Shown: piece by piece, positions 55,054-64,000 of the stretch
How the letters are laid out: the number at the start of each line of letters is the position of its first letter
Position numbering within the stretch: position 1 is the stretch's first letter
From: Flavobacteriales bacterium
GTDB lineage: Bacteria > Bacteroidota > Bacteroidia > Flavobacteriales_D > Crocinitomicaceae
Direction of reading: 5' to 3'
Assembly (NCBI GenBank): GCA_947500755.1
Contig: CANMTO010000009.1
Span: forward strand, 1 to 64,000
DNA length: 64,000 nucleotides
Notes under the pieces: model-generated
Told to the model about the DNA's origin: nothing
The model's input: only the letters and a program-made list of their open reading frames with translations
Database searches by the model: none
Translations under genes and position numbers: made by a program

Positions 55054-57105
55054 ATGCAAACATTTCAAAATTATATTTTAGGACAATGGGTAAGTGGTGA
55101 CGGCGTTGAGATGGAGCAATTCAATGCTATAACGGGCGCAAAGATTGGTGAAGTTTCAAGTGCTGGAATTGATTTTTCTGAGGTGTTGAACTACGGAAGA
55201 ACAGTAGGAGGACATCCATTGCGAAAAATGACGTTTCAAGAACGTGGTCGGATGTTAAAAGCACTTGCGCTCCATTTAATGGAACGTAAAGAAAAATATT
55301 ATGAGATTAGTGCGCTTACCGGCGCCACGCGCATTGATTCTTGGATTGATATCGAAGGGGGAATTGGAAATCTATTTGCCAATGCCTCGTTAAGACGACA
55401 ATTCCCGGATTTACCTTATTATGTTGATGGGGTAGCAGCACCTTTATCTAAAAATGGAACCTTTATCGGTCATCACATTATGTTACCGAAACAAGGGGTA
55501 GCAGTACATATTAACGCGTTTAATTTTCCAATATGGGGAATGCTTGAGAAAATCGCTGTTAACCTAATGGCGGGTGTCCCTGCCGTAGTTAAGCCTTCCG
55601 AATACACGAGTTTTTTAACGGAAGTAGTGGTACGCGACATCATTGCTTCTAACCTGTTACCGGAAGGGTCCCTTCAATTAATTGTTGGCTTAGGTCGTGG
55701 TATTATTGATCATGTGCAAACAGAAGATACGGTAACGTTTACGGGTTCTGCAAAAACCGGAAAATTATTAAAGGGCTTACCGCATATTTCAGACCGCAGC
55801 GTTTCTTTCAATTTAGAAGCTGATTCCCTTAATGCCTGTATCCTAGGCGAAAAAGCAGTTCCTGGAACCGTGGAATTTGATTTATTTATCAAAGAAGTGA
55901 GCAAGGAAATCACCGTGAAAGCAGGTCAAAAGTGTACAGCCGTGCGTCGAATTCTTGTGCCAGAATCATTCATAGATGAGGTTCAATCCGCGCTTATCAG
56001 CCGATTGGCTAGTACCAAAGTAGGAGATCCTTCAGTGGACGGGGTCCGCATGGGGGCCTTAGCCACAAAACTACAAGTACAACGCGTAAGAGAAAACGCA
56101 ACCCTTTTGGCTAAATCTCAGGAAATGGTGTTTGGTTCCTTGGATGAGGTTAATGTGCATGGTGCAGACGCGAGTCAAGGGGCGTTCTTTTCCCCGATTT
56201 TATTTAGAAATAACAATCCATTCATCAATACCGATGTGCATGACATCGAGTGTTTCGGACCCGTTTCTACCTTAATGCCATATAAGTCATTGGATGATGC
56301 CATTTCCTTAGCACGGATGGGTAAAGGCTCCTTGGTTTCTTCCATCGTTACACCAGACGATCAAGAAGCGATGGATTATGTGCTTGGAGCAGGAAGTATG
56401 CATGGAAGAGTTCTTGTGTTAAATGAACGATGCGCTAAGGAAAGTACCGGACACGGTTCTCCAATGCCTTTGCTTACCCATGGTGGACCAGGTCGTGCCG
56501 GTGGCGGGGAAGAAATGGGAGGAAAACGTGGGGTATTGCATTACCTACAACGTACAGCCATCCAGGGACATCCATCAACCATTACAAAAATTACCCAGCA
56601 ATTTCAGGTTGGAGCCGACATGCCTGAAGCGAATCCACACGTGTTCAGAAAGTATTTTGAAGAATTAGTGATTGGTGAAACGGTATTTACACACAAGCAC
56701 ACTGTTACGGATGCGGATATTGTCAATTTCGCTAATGTTTCCGGAGATAATTTTTATGCCCATATGGATGCAACCTCCTTGGAGGGAACCATTTTTGAGC
56801 GTCGAGTTGCTCACGGGTATTTTGTGCTTTCTAAAGCGGCAGGATTGTTCGTTGACCCTAAGAAAGGGCCAGTACTATTAAACTATGGCTTAGAGGAAGC
56901 CCGTTTTACGAAACCGGTATATCCCGGCGCAACACTCGGTGTGCGGTTTACAGTGAAAGAGAAAATAGATCAGGAGAAACGATCCGAAGACGATATAGCC
57001 AAAGGCATTGTTAAATTCTTAGTGGATGTCTATGATGAAACCGGAGAAACCGTTGCCTTAGCGACTATTTTAACCATGGTGAGAAAACTAGATCAGTCGA
57101 ACTGA
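55054..57105 (+). CDS. paaZ: PaaZ-type aldehyde dehydrogenase / MaoC hydratase fusion
   Basis: A 683-residue bifunctional protein as in phenylacetate degradation. N-terminal aldehyde dehydrogenase (1-about 515): general base E255 and nucleophile C294. C-terminal MaoC-like hot-dog domain (about 530-683): D565 and H570 with the spacing of the hydratase catalytic pair. In E. coli PaaZ opens oxepin-CoA and oxidises the aldehyde. No other paa gene is in this window, so the pathway is incomplete here. It overlaps convergent aroE by 13 bases. Confidence 0.9.
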   Translation: MQTFQNYILGQWVSGDGVEMEQFNAITGAKIGEVSSAGIDFSEVLNYGRTVGGHPLRKMTFQERGRMLKALALHLMERKEKYYEISALTGATRIDSWIDIEGGIGNLFANASLRRQFPDLPYYVDGVAAPLSKNGTFIGHHIMLPKQGVAVHINAFNFPIWGMLEKIAVNLMAGVPAVVKPSEYTSFLTEVVVRDIIASNLLPEGSLQLIVGLGRGIIDHVQTEDTVTFTGSAKTGKLLKGLPHISDRSVSFNLEADSLNACILGEKAVPGTVEFDLFIKEVSKEITVKAGQKCTAVRRILVPESFIDEVQSALISRLASTKVGDPSVDGVRMGALATKLQVQRVRENATLLAKSQEMVFGSLDEVNVHGADASQGAFFSPILFRNNNPFINTDVHDIECFGPVSTLMPYKSLDDAISLARMGKGSLVSSIVTPDDQEAMDYVLGAGSMHGRVLVLNERCAKESTGHGSPMPLLTHGGPGRAGGGEEMGGKRGVLHYLQRTAIQGHPSTITKITQQFQVGADMPEANPHVFRKYFEELVIGETVFTHKHTVTDADIVNFANVSGDNFYAHMDATSLEGTIFERRVAHGYFVLSKAAGLFVDPKKGPVLLNYGLEEARFTKPVYPGATLGVRFTVKEKIDQEKRSEDDIAKGIVKFLVDVYDETGETVALATILTMVRKLDQSN

Positions 57106-57824
57106 TTCCACAGCTCCCAACTTTTTAACGCTTGTGCTTTAAGCATAGGCATGCCGTTTAGGGTTGCAGCGCCACGTGATTTTGCTTCTTTTAAAAGCAG
57201 TGTTTCATCTGGGTTATAGATTAAGTCTACCACTAAATGACTGGAGCCAATCCCGTCCACCAGCGGCAAGGGACAAGCATCCGTGTGTGGAAACATACCC
57301 ACTGGGGTACAGTTTACAATTAGTTTGCACGCCCCAAGCATGGCCTCGTTTACTTGGCTATAGGGGTAGATGTTGGAGCCTTGTTCATTTCTGCTTAAAA
57401 AATTAACCTGAATCCCTAAGTTCTTCAATACGTGCGCCACCGCCTTTGAGCTACCTCCCGTCCCTAAGATCAATGCACGCTCATGTTCAAACGTTAAAAA
57501 GGGCTTGATGGATTGTTGAAATCCAAAGGCATCGGTATTGAATCCTATAGAATTCCCGTCTTTAAATACGATGGTATTCACTGCACCAATTGCCTTTGCC
57601 TCAGCATCCAATTCATCCAAATAGGGAATGATTTCCTCTTTGTAAGGAATGGTAACGTTAAGTCCCTTGTATGCTTTGGAAAGAACGGATTCGATGGCTG
57701 TAATATCTTCAATAGGAATCAATTCGTAGGAAGCATCGATTTGATGTTCCTCAAAATAGGTGCTAAAAAACGCAGGTGAAAAACTATGCCCAAGCGATTT
57801 TCCAATTAATCCATATGTTTTCAT
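57093..57824 (-). CDS. aroE: Shikimate dehydrogenase
   Basis: AroE, 243 residues, reduces 3-dehydroshikimate with NADPH in the aromatic amino acid pathway. Motifs: SLGHSFSP (shikimate site), NVTIPYKE with the catalytic Lys, NTDAFGF, and the GTGGSSKAVAHVL Rossmann loop. The stop overlaps paaZ by 13 bases and the start overlaps the M15 peptidase gene by 4 bases (ATGA), so it is coupled to it. Confidence 0.95.
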   Translation of the reverse strand: MKTYGLIGKSLGHSFSPAFFSTYFEEHQIDASYELIPIEDITAIESVLSKAYKGLNVTIPYKEEIIPYLDELDAEAKAIGAVNTIVFKDGNSIGFNTDAFGFQQSIKPFLTFEHERALILGTGGSSKAVAHVLKNLGIQVNFLSRNEQGSNIYPYSQVNEAMLGACKLIVNCTPVGMFPHTDACPLPLVDGIGSSHLVVDLIYNPDETLLLKEAKSRGAATLNGMPMLKAQALKSWELWNQFD

Positions 57825-58543
57825 GGCACGAAGAATTCAGGGCGGTATTCAAAATGCATGGTGTCATAATGTTTCCAACGACCACCCCATATAAATCCAT
57901 GTTTTTCGAAAATCTCTACAATTCCCATCGGTATTCTGTTTTTATATCCGAGCGCAGCATCTTCATTTTTGCATCCGCAATCCCATTGCCAATAATTGGA
58001 ATAGGCGGTATTTATATCGATGGTAATGCCAAAAGAATGCGCACTTAATCGAGTGGTTCCACTGATAACACGCCAATTAAAGGTGCCTCCAATATTCGTG
58101 AGGTATTTTTTCCATTCCGGATGTTGATCGAGTTCACTGGAAACTTTAATTAAGGCGAGGTTAGCGCCATTGACTTTGGAGAATTGGATTTTTTGATTCA
58201 CTAAGGTGGGGCACCATGTCACGGTGCTTAAATTTGACTGCACCTCTGCCGCGGATTTTCCATAAATTTCCTTAAAAAATGCGTCATTTCGTATTCTTCC
58301 CGCATCCGTATTTCCATTAGAGTCCCCTTGGTTATAGGAATAATGTAGTTGGTCTTCAATGTCTGGATTATCCAGCAAATCTTGTGTGTTTTTTTGTTTT
58401 TTATCGTCGTAAGTAAACGTTTTACCGGTGTTGAAGACTACTTTATTTTCCTTGATTTCTTTGATGTGGTATGCATACGCAGTTGTCCAAGGCAATTCGC
58501 TTGTGTTAATGAAAAAAGAAAAATACAAGATGAATTGTAGCAT
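57821..58543 (-). CDS. M15 family (D-Ala-D-Ala carboxypeptidase-like) peptidase
   Basis: A 240-residue exported peptidase of family M15. Signal peptide about 1-14. The zinc motif occurs as SAHSFGITIDIN (His and Asp ligands) and the C-terminal GGRWKHYDTMHFEYRP gives the third His with the Glu. The substrate is probably peptidoglycan D-Ala peptides, by family only. It lies in a minus-strand run with aroE and the unknown gene upstream, with no gaps (stop/start abut). Confidence 0.85.
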   Translation of the reverse strand: MLQFILYFSFFINTSELPWTTAYAYHIKEIKENKVVFNTGKTFTYDDKKQKNTQDLLDNPDIEDQLHYSYNQGDSNGNTDAGRIRNDAFFKEIYGKSAAEVQSNLSTVTWCPTLVNQKIQFSKVNGANLALIKVSSELDQHPEWKKYLTNIGGTFNWRVISGTTRLSAHSFGITIDINTAYSNYWQWDCGCKNEDAALGYKNRIPMGIVEIFEKHGFIWGGRWKHYDTMHFEYRPEFFVP

Positions 58544-58990
58544 TTATTCACAATCCGTTTGAAAGGTAAGGACATTCGAAGAAAAAATTTGACGGCTCGC
58601 TTCCGGATACGAAGAAAGAATACACGAATACCATACATCCGTTGAAAATGCGCCATTGGCTTTAAGTACCCATGCGCCATTTACTTTTTTAAACAATGCT
58701 TCTGCATGGCAACAGTCATATGCTTCATCTGGAAATTTAAGTTCCTTCCCATCTTTTCGTTGAACAGTACCTTCCATCCACGCATAAGTTCCATACACCT
58801 TGAAGTGATTTACGACAAAAATCACGTCTTGCTCTAAATCATTTTTAATATCGATCCGCAGAAGATCCAACATGGCCGTACGTTCCTTGGTGTTCTCTTC
58901 GGTTTTCTTCTTAAAATCACGCAGCGTTTGACTAAAGCTAAGTTGAATAGAAAGAAGTGTTGTAAAAAGTAGAAAAATAAAAATTCTCAT
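58544..58990 (-). CDS. Small exported protein, unknown
   Basis: A 148-residue protein with a signal peptide ending FSQ (about residue 20). The start ATG at 58990 was chosen; a TTG at 59005 lies within the promoter. The body contains VNHFKVYGTYAWMEGTVQRKDGKELKF, CC near the middle and further Cys residues at SCIL and the C-terminus. No family recognised. It abuts the M15 peptidase gene and is the first gene of that minus-strand unit. Confidence 0.75.
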   Translation of the reverse strand: MRIFIFLLFTTLLSIQLSFSQTLRDFKKKTEENTKERTAMLDLLRIDIKNDLEQDVIFVVNHFKVYGTYAWMEGTVQRKDGKELKFPDEAYDCCHAEALFKKVNGAWVLKANGAFSTDVWYSCILSSYPEASRQIFSSNVLTFQTDCE

Positions 58991-59002
58991 ATCATGTTTT
59001 TT

Positions 59003-59010
59003 CAAAGGTA
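59003..59010 (-). promoter_or_regulatory. -7 element of the small exported gene-M15-aroE unit
   Basis: Minus-strand TACCTTTG, with transcription expected near 59000, 10 bases before the ATG at 58990. No -33 element is evident in the AT-rich region upstream. Confidence 0.6.
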
Positions 59011-59064
59011 AGAACTTCGATTTAGTTAAATGGCATTTCGTATTTTTACGGAAAATCTAGTTCT

Positions 59065-61878
59065 ATGAAACGTATCTACTTATGGTCAATTGTTAGTGCC
59101 CTTGTTTTTTGTAATACGCCTTGGGCTCAACAGCTAAAGGAAATTGAAACCACTTGGAAAAATGTTACACTGGAAGCCTTGCCTGAATTAAGTGCACCAC
59201 GGATTCATGCCACGGCACATCAAGTTTTTCACTTAGATGTTAATTCAATGAGAGCAGCGCTCGAGGGGGTGACTTACCGTGAAGGAGGGCTTAATGGATT
59301 TGTTGCTTCAATTGATTTTCCGTATTCTGATGGTACGATTCATCAGTTTACTGCAAAAAGAAATCAAACCATGCATCCAGCATACAATGCTAAATTCCCT
59401 GAATTAATTACTCTGGATGCGTATGCGACAGATGGTTCGGGGGCCTTTGGTAAGTGGGACATCACCCCCACCGGCTTGCACGCCATGATATTCATTCCTG
59501 GGCAATCTACTATTTTTATTGACCCCATATTTGAGGGGAATAATGAATACTACATCGTGTATCGAAAACGGGATTTTATAACGGATAAAATCATGCAATG
59601 TGATGTAGAGAATTTCGACGAAGCGAAACCATCACAGACCAATAAATCAATGTTTGGAACTTGCGACCTTCGCACCTATCGCCTAGCCTTGTCTGCAACT
59701 GCAGAATACACAATTTTCCATGGCGGAAGTGTTGCTCAGGCAGCAGCTGCTCAAGTGGTTACCATGAACCGCGTAAATGGGGTGTACGAAAAAGATATAG
59801 CGATCACCATGGTGATTATTCCCAATAACAACTCCTTGATTTATACCACGGCAGCATCCGACCCATATACAAATGGTACCCCGGGAACGATGATTAATCA
59901 AAATCAGACCAATGTAGATAATGTGATTGGTAGTGCTAACTATGACATCGGACATGTCTTCGGAACAAACAGTGGAGGTCTTGCTGGTCTTGGTGTTGTG
60001 TGCACCGGAGGGCAAAAAGCACGTGGGGTAACTGGCAGCGGTGCGCCGATTGGAGATCCGTTTGATATTGACTACGTTGCGCATGAAATGGGGCATCAGT
60101 TTGGTGGGAATCATACACAAAACAACAATTGCAACAGCGTTGGCGCAGCCCGAAGAGAACCGGGAAGCGCCAGTACGATTATGGGTTATGCAGGGATTTG
60201 CGCGCCCAATGTACAAAACAACAGCGATGATTACTTTCATGGATATAACCTACAAGAAATAAGCGCTGAAATTTTAAGCAATGGACATCAATGTGAGGTG
60301 ATTACTGCCTTAAACAATACCCCTCCAGTGATTAATTCCACCAGTGGAAATATTGTAGTTCCAATTTCCACACCCTTTATACTTACTGCTCATGCAACCG
60401 ATGTGGATGGAGATGTCCTATCTTACTTGTGGGAACAAATGGATAATGAAGCAACTACACAACCACCAGTAGCAACGGCAACGGGTGGACCAAACTTCAG
60501 AAGTTTTGATCCGTCGCTTGATTCTAACCGGTATTTCCCAAACCTTGCTTCACTTGCCGCAAATGGTCCCTTTACGTGGGAGGTATTACCTTCGGTTGCT
60601 CGGGTAATGGATTTTAGGCTTTCAGTGCGAGATAACCATGGCGTAGGTTCATGCAACGATTACACAGATGTTACGGTAACAACCAATGCTTCAGCAGGGC
60701 CATTTGTAGTTACTTATCCTTCTGCAACTGGGATTACTTGGGTTGGAGGAAGCTCCCAAACCGTAACCTGGTCTATTGCGAATACCAATGTGGCTCCAAT
60801 CAATTGTACTGACGTTCGTATACTCCTTTCGGTAGACGGTGGGCAAACCTATCCGTATCTACTTGCTTCAACCACCGCAAACGATGGAACCGAGACCATT
60901 AGTTGTCCTAATGTATCTACCAACACAGCCCGTGTGATGGTAATGTCTGGTGCACAAACCTTCTTTGACATTTCTAATAACAATTTCACGATAACCTGTG
61001 GACCGACGCAAACACCGGTATTTAATTCCCTTTCAGTTGCTTGTCAAAATGATGCGGTTTTTAGCTTACCGAGCACTTCAGATAATGGCATAACGGGATC
61101 TTGGACTCCGGCATTGAATCTTACGGTTACAGGTTCGTTCACTTATAATTTTAATCCTGGAGCGAATCAATGCGCTAATCCAGCGAGTGTTCAACTCACC
61201 GTTCAGCCGCAGGTAGAACCGGTATTTACCCATCCAACCACGCTTTGTCAGAATGATCTATTCATCTTACCGACAACTGCTCAAAACGGAATCACTGGCG
61301 CATGGAATCCCCAGGTGAATTCACAACAAGTGGGGATCACCACGGTAATATTTACTCCAGATGCAGGGCAATGCAGTAATTCGTTGAACCAAACGATTAC
61401 TGTTAATCCATTGCCATCGAATGGGATTAGTCAAAACGGAATTACTCTCAGCGCTGCTGCAACTGGTGTTGCCTATCAATGGATTGATTGCAATACCAAT
61501 CAACCCGTGGTTGGCGCGACCAATCAAAGCTTTACCACTACAGAAGCCGTGGGAACTTATGCCGTAGTCGTTTCAACCAATGGCTGTTCAGATACTTCAA
61601 CGTGTATAAGTGTTGATCAATCTGGTCTTAACGAAGGGGCCTTTCACATTGGATTATTGCCAAATCCAGCCAATGAAAGTGTATTGATTCAATGGGATAC
61701 AGAGGCTATTCAAGTGATAGAACTACTTGATGAGGCAGGGAAAATTGTACGAAGGGTATTTGTTAAAGACGCAGCTCAAGCGGTGGAATTTTCCTTAACA
61801 CACATAGCAGCGGGTGTATATCACGTGCGCCTGAGTGGAGCAGAACGGGTAGCGATTCAAAAACTCATTAAACTATGA
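59065..61878 (+). CDS. Secreted reprolysin-like zinc metalloprotease with type IX sorting domain
   Basis: A 937-residue exported protease. Signal peptide to about 22; a propeptide-like region; M12B/reprolysin-like catalytic domain (about 200-425) with H340-E341-x-x-H344-x5-H350 (HEMGHQFGGNH) and a Met-turn at SASTIMGYAG; two or three Ig/PKD-like beta modules (about 430-640); repeated beta segments from about 650 with matching Cys-poor strands; and a C-terminal type A sorting domain (last 80 residues, LLPNPANESV ... VYHVRLSG) for type IX secretion. It is probably cell-surface or released. ATGA overlap with the next gene. Confidence 0.92.
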   Translation: MKRIYLWSIVSALVFCNTPWAQQLKEIETTWKNVTLEALPELSAPRIHATAHQVFHLDVNSMRAALEGVTYREGGLNGFVASIDFPYSDGTIHQFTAKRNQTMHPAYNAKFPELITLDAYATDGSGAFGKWDITPTGLHAMIFIPGQSTIFIDPIFEGNNEYYIVYRKRDFITDKIMQCDVENFDEAKPSQTNKSMFGTCDLRTYRLALSATAEYTIFHGGSVAQAAAAQVVTMNRVNGVYEKDIAITMVIIPNNNSLIYTTAASDPYTNGTPGTMINQNQTNVDNVIGSANYDIGHVFGTNSGGLAGLGVVCTGGQKARGVTGSGAPIGDPFDIDYVAHEMGHQFGGNHTQNNNCNSVGAARREPGSASTIMGYAGICAPNVQNNSDDYFHGYNLQEISAEILSNGHQCEVITALNNTPPVINSTSGNIVVPISTPFILTAHATDVDGDVLSYLWEQMDNEATTQPPVATATGGPNFRSFDPSLDSNRYFPNLASLAANGPFTWEVLPSVARVMDFRLSVRDNHGVGSCNDYTDVTVTTNASAGPFVVTYPSATGITWVGGSSQTVTWSIANTNVAPINCTDVRILLSVDGGQTYPYLLASTTANDGTETISCPNVSTNTARVMVMSGAQTFFDISNNNFTITCGPTQTPVFNSLSVACQNDAVFSLPSTSDNGITGSWTPALNLTVTGSFTYNFNPGANQCANPASVQLTVQPQVEPVFTHPTTLCQNDLFILPTTAQNGITGAWNPQVNSQQVGITTVIFTPDAGQCSNSLNQTITVNPLPSNGISQNGITLSAAATGVAYQWIDCNTNQPVVGATNQSFTTTEAVGTYAVVVSTNGCSDTSTCISVDQSGLNEGAFHIGLLPNPANESVLIQWDTEAIQVIELLDEAGKIVRRVFVKDAAQAVEFSLTHIAAGVYHVRLSGAERVAIQKLIKL

Positions 61879-62435
61879 TTCGTTTTACAGCGGTATTCTT
61901 TTTTTTAGGGGCAACAATAATCACCTCTTCACAAACCATGTATCTTACCGGACGTCCCTATTCGTTTAGTCGGAATAATGCCATTAAAGAAGTTGGACGG
62001 TCTTGGGGATTTAAGGTGGAGTATGCAGGAGATGATGTAGTTAATGAAATTGGACTGGATTCATTGAACAGGCAGATGGATCATTTTGATGCTCTGGCAG
62101 CAAAAACCAAAGGCCTCTTTTGGTTAGGTGAGTTCTACGCGGAAGTAGATTCCATCGAAATATTGCACAATAAATTAAGGGATGAATTAAGAAGGGTTAA
62201 AACGGCCGCCACTGATCCAATTCAATCAGGAACGCAATTTTTTGAGCGACAAATCATACTTGTTGAAGAGAAGAAGAATCTATTTCGCGCAGTAGTTATA
62301 TCCACCAAATCCACCAATGAAACGGTGTGTGAGGCGGAGTTTTTAATGCGCTTAAGGAAGCGTATACGAATTAAGAATGGAACTGGGTGTTCAATGCCTT
62401 ATCAATTTCCTGAAAACGGAATTATTTTAAAGTAG
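61875..62435 (+). CDS. Exported protein, unknown
   Basis: A 186-residue protein beginning with a signal peptide (about 1-20, ending SSQ). The mature part is mixed alpha/beta with a charged helix (EILHNKLRDELRRVK) and no recognised motif. It overlaps the protease gene by 4 bases (ATGA) and ends 2 bases before the TTG start of rsgA, so it is likely in the same transcript. No function can be assigned. Confidence 0.72.
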   Translation: MIRFTAVFFFLGATIITSSQTMYLTGRPYSFSRNNAIKEVGRSWGFKVEYAGDDVVNEIGLDSLNRQMDHFDALAAKTKGLFWLGEFYAEVDSIEILHNKLRDELRRVKTAATDPIQSGTQFFERQIILVEEKKNLFRAVVISTKSTNETVCEAEFLMRLRKRIRIKNGTGCSMPYQFPENGIILK

Positions 62436-62437
62436 GA

Positions 62438-63382
62438 TTGGAAGCTAGAGTATTAAAGTCAACTGGAAGTTGGTATGTGGTAGAAACGGAGCAAGGAGCG
62501 TTGATTCATGCTCGTTTGCGTGGGAAATTAAAACAAGCAGGATTAAGATTAACCAATCCCATTGCAGCCGGCGATCGCGTTACCTTAAAGGCAGAGGTGG
62601 ACGCAGAGGGGAAGCAGGTAATTTCTGATATCTTACCAAGAACAAACTACGTTTCCAGAAAATCTACCAACCTGAGTAAGGAAATGCAGATTTTAGCAGC
62701 GAATATTGATCAGCTGTACATCATCGTTACCTTAAAGGACCCTAAAACACACCCCTTGTTTATTGACCGTTTTTTGGTGGCGGCAGAATCCTTTAGAATT
62801 CCAGTTACCCTATTATTCAACAAGGTGGATTTGTATACTAAGGTAGAAGCTGATTTGTATAAAACCTTGTCCGAAATATATGAGCGCATCGGTTATCCCT
62901 GTTATCAAATACAGAGCACCGACAAGAATTCGGTAGAATTTCTTAAAAAGCTCATGCAAGGCAAACAGGTGATGCTAGGAGGAAACAGTGGGGTGGGAAA
63001 ATCATCCATTGTTAATGCACTGGACGCTTCTGTACAGTTAAAAACAGGAGAAATATCCGCAGCTCATCAACAGGGAAAACATACCACTACCTTTGCTGAA
63101 ATGCATAAGTTGAGTTTTGGTGCCTATGTGATAGACACCCCTGGAATCAGATCGTTTGGCTTGGTAGATTTGGAAAAGGAACACCTAGGGCATTATTTCC
63201 CGGAAATACGTACAGCTATGGAAAATTGCCGCTTTAATAATTGCATGCACTTGAATGAACCGGGTTGCGGTGTAGTTAAAGCGGTGGCAGATGGCGTAAT
63301 CTCAAATCTGCGCTATGCGCATTACAAAGCGATTTTGGAAGAGGAAGATAACGACCCATATCGAAGGAGTAAATTCCAATGA
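62438..63382 (+). CDS. rsgA: Ribosome small-subunit-dependent GTPase RsgA
   Basis: A 314-residue circularly permuted GTPase for 30S maturation. N-terminal OB domain (1-about 70), then G4 FNKVDL, G1 GGNSGVGKSS, and G3 DTPGIRS in permuted order, ending with a zinc knuckle (CRFNNCMHLNEPGC). The start is TTG at 62438, as judged by the family N-terminus (VLKSTGSWYVVE), right after the previous stop. It overlaps dtd by 4 bases (ATGA). Confidence 0.95.
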   Translation: MEARVLKSTGSWYVVETEQGALIHARLRGKLKQAGLRLTNPIAAGDRVTLKAEVDAEGKQVISDILPRTNYVSRKSTNLSKEMQILAANIDQLYIIVTLKDPKTHPLFIDRFLVAAESFRIPVTLLFNKVDLYTKVEADLYKTLSEIYERIGYPCYQIQSTDKNSVEFLKKLMQGKQVMLGGNSGVGKSSIVNALDASVQLKTGEISAAHQQGKHTTTFAEMHKLSFGAYVIDTPGIRSFGLVDLEKEHLGHYFPEIRTAMENCRFNNCMHLNEPGCGVVKAVADGVISNLRYAHYKAILEEEDNDPYRRSKFQ

Positions 63383-63831
63383 AAGTAGTTATTCAGCGTG
63401 TTTCGGAGGCCTCTGTTATGATCGATGGAGAAGTCCATAATCAAATAAATCAAGGTTTTGTTGTCCTTTTGGGCATCGGTCAAACGGATGACGAACAAGA
63501 CATTATTTACTTGGTTCAAAAAATCTTAAGCTTGCGGATTTTTTCTGATCCTGAAGGAAAAATGAACTATTCCTTGGATGATGTCAAGGGTGAAATCCTA
63601 CTAATCAGTCAATTTACACTCTTTGCATCAACAAAAAAGGGAAATCGTCCGAGTTACATCGATGCAGCACCTCCAGGAATGGCAATACCCTTGTATGAAA
63701 AATTCATTGAATCTGCAGAGGCATCCTTAGGCAGCCGCTTAAAAACCGGAATATTTGGTGCCGATATGAAGGTGAGTTTAATCAATGATGGTCCCGTGAC
63801 CATTCAAATAGACTCAAAAAACAAGGCTTAA
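63379..63831 (+). CDS. dtd: D-aminoacyl-tRNA deacylase
   Basis: Dtd, 150 residues, hydrolyses D-aminoacyl-tRNAs and so guards against D-amino-acid misincorporation. Motifs: SQFTLFA (Ser-Gln) with KKGNRPSY, and the Gly-Pro motif INDGPVT near the C-terminus. Coupled to rsgA by ATGA. Its stop shares TTAA with a convergent gene. Confidence 0.95.
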   Translation: MKVVIQRVSEASVMIDGEVHNQINQGFVVLLGIGQTDDEQDIIYLVQKILSLRIFSDPEGKMNYSLDDVKGEILLISQFTLFASTKKGNRPSYIDAAPPGMAIPLYEKFIESAEASLGSRLKTGIFGADMKVSLINDGPVTIQIDSKNKA

Positions 63832-64000
63832 TACCCTGATTCTTTTTCTTTGGTGTCGATGGTATATACAAAACCAAAGTTTAATCCTGCTGCCGCAGCA
63901 CGCGTTTTGTGGTAGTCCGGATATAGTAAACTGTTCGACAACGAATTTCCGTAGGCATCCACCCCCTTCGCATCTTTAATCCCATATTGTAAACGCAAGC
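63828..64000 (-). CDS. Outer-membrane beta-barrel-like protein, C-terminal fragment
   Basis: Minus-strand frame open to the right edge, 56 visible residues, ending at 63828. It reads LRLQYGIKDAKG at the start of the visible part and ends AGLNFGFVYTID followed by a charged tail, with alternating polar and hydrophobic residues as in a beta-barrel last strand. Most of the gene lies outside the window, so the family is unconfirmed. Its stop shares TTAA with the dtd stop. Confidence 0.5.
   Translation of the reverse strand, partial: LRLQYGIKDAKGVDAYGNSLSNSLLYPDYHKTRAAAAGLNFGFVYTIDTKEKESGY

Noticed and set aside
59683-60240. Minus-strand frame of 185 residues inside the reprolysin-like protease
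   Set aside because: It covers the conserved zinc motif region of the plus-strand protein and has no plausible family features.
1-64000. Mobile elements, phage genes, tRNA or rRNA genes
   Set aside because: No transposase, integrase, terminal inverted repeats or cloverleaf sequence was recognised, and gene content is uniformly core-like.

Overview
This window reads as the chromosome of a member of the Bacteroidota, most likely a Flavobacteriales-type bacterium. The evidence is a complete alternative complex III cluster (actABCDEF) joined to cytochrome oxidase genes, type IX secretion components and substrates (PorW/SprE-like, PorP/SprF-like, type A and type B C-terminal sorting domains), a fused MurF-alanine racemase, and repeated promoters of the Bacteroidota kind (TTTG-N20-TACCTTTG). 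No tRNA, rRNA, CRISPR array, insertion sequence or prophage was recognised. No gene-free stretch exceeds 300 bases; the longest, about 190 bases before actA, holds only a candidate promoter.

Layout. 1-620: tail of thiL and a convergent SPOR-like protein. 810-12366: respiratory operon actABCDEF-coxB-coxA, closed by a strong terminator. 12394-28086: a DUF3109 gene, then the translation/transcription group rimP-nusA-infB behind a hairpin-T7 leader, tatA, gatA, an MltD-like lytic transglycosylase, two envelope glycosyltransferases and a UbiA-like membrane protein, leuS, a MerR/cobalamin-type regulator, engB and yebC. 28130-31756: porW-like lipoprotein, bactofilin and two small membrane proteins that in relatives usually lead into the ATP synthase genes, absent here. 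31727-38439: M28 peptidase, an acidic unknown, tdk, murF-alr fusion, and an HTH/membrane pair. 38508-43952: ferritin, a very large propeller-adenylate cyclase-HD protein, a DUF2490 protein and a lipoprotein. 44057-48155: secreted CotH-kinase protein and its PorP/SprF partner. 48152-57105: GH3-family enzyme, UspA, fbp, mfd, paaZ. 57093-64000: aroE, M15 peptidase, a small unknown, a secreted reprolysin-like protease, a small unknown, rsgA, dtd and the tail of an outer-membrane barrel.

Functionally the window combines a quinol-to-oxygen respiratory chain, core translation genes, cell-wall precursor synthesis and outer-surface biology through type IX secretion. The genome is compact: most same-strand neighbours overlap or lie within a few bases, and seven of eight convergent pairs abut or overlap, some sharing a TTAA or CTAA stop palindrome. 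The least ordinary features are the rimP leader hairpin, the cyclase-HD sensor fusion, the shortened MurF half of the MurF-Alr fusion, the near-leaderless engB promoter with a candidate MerR operator, and the ATP-synthase-less atpZ-like pair. I found no clearly unprecedented multi-gene system.
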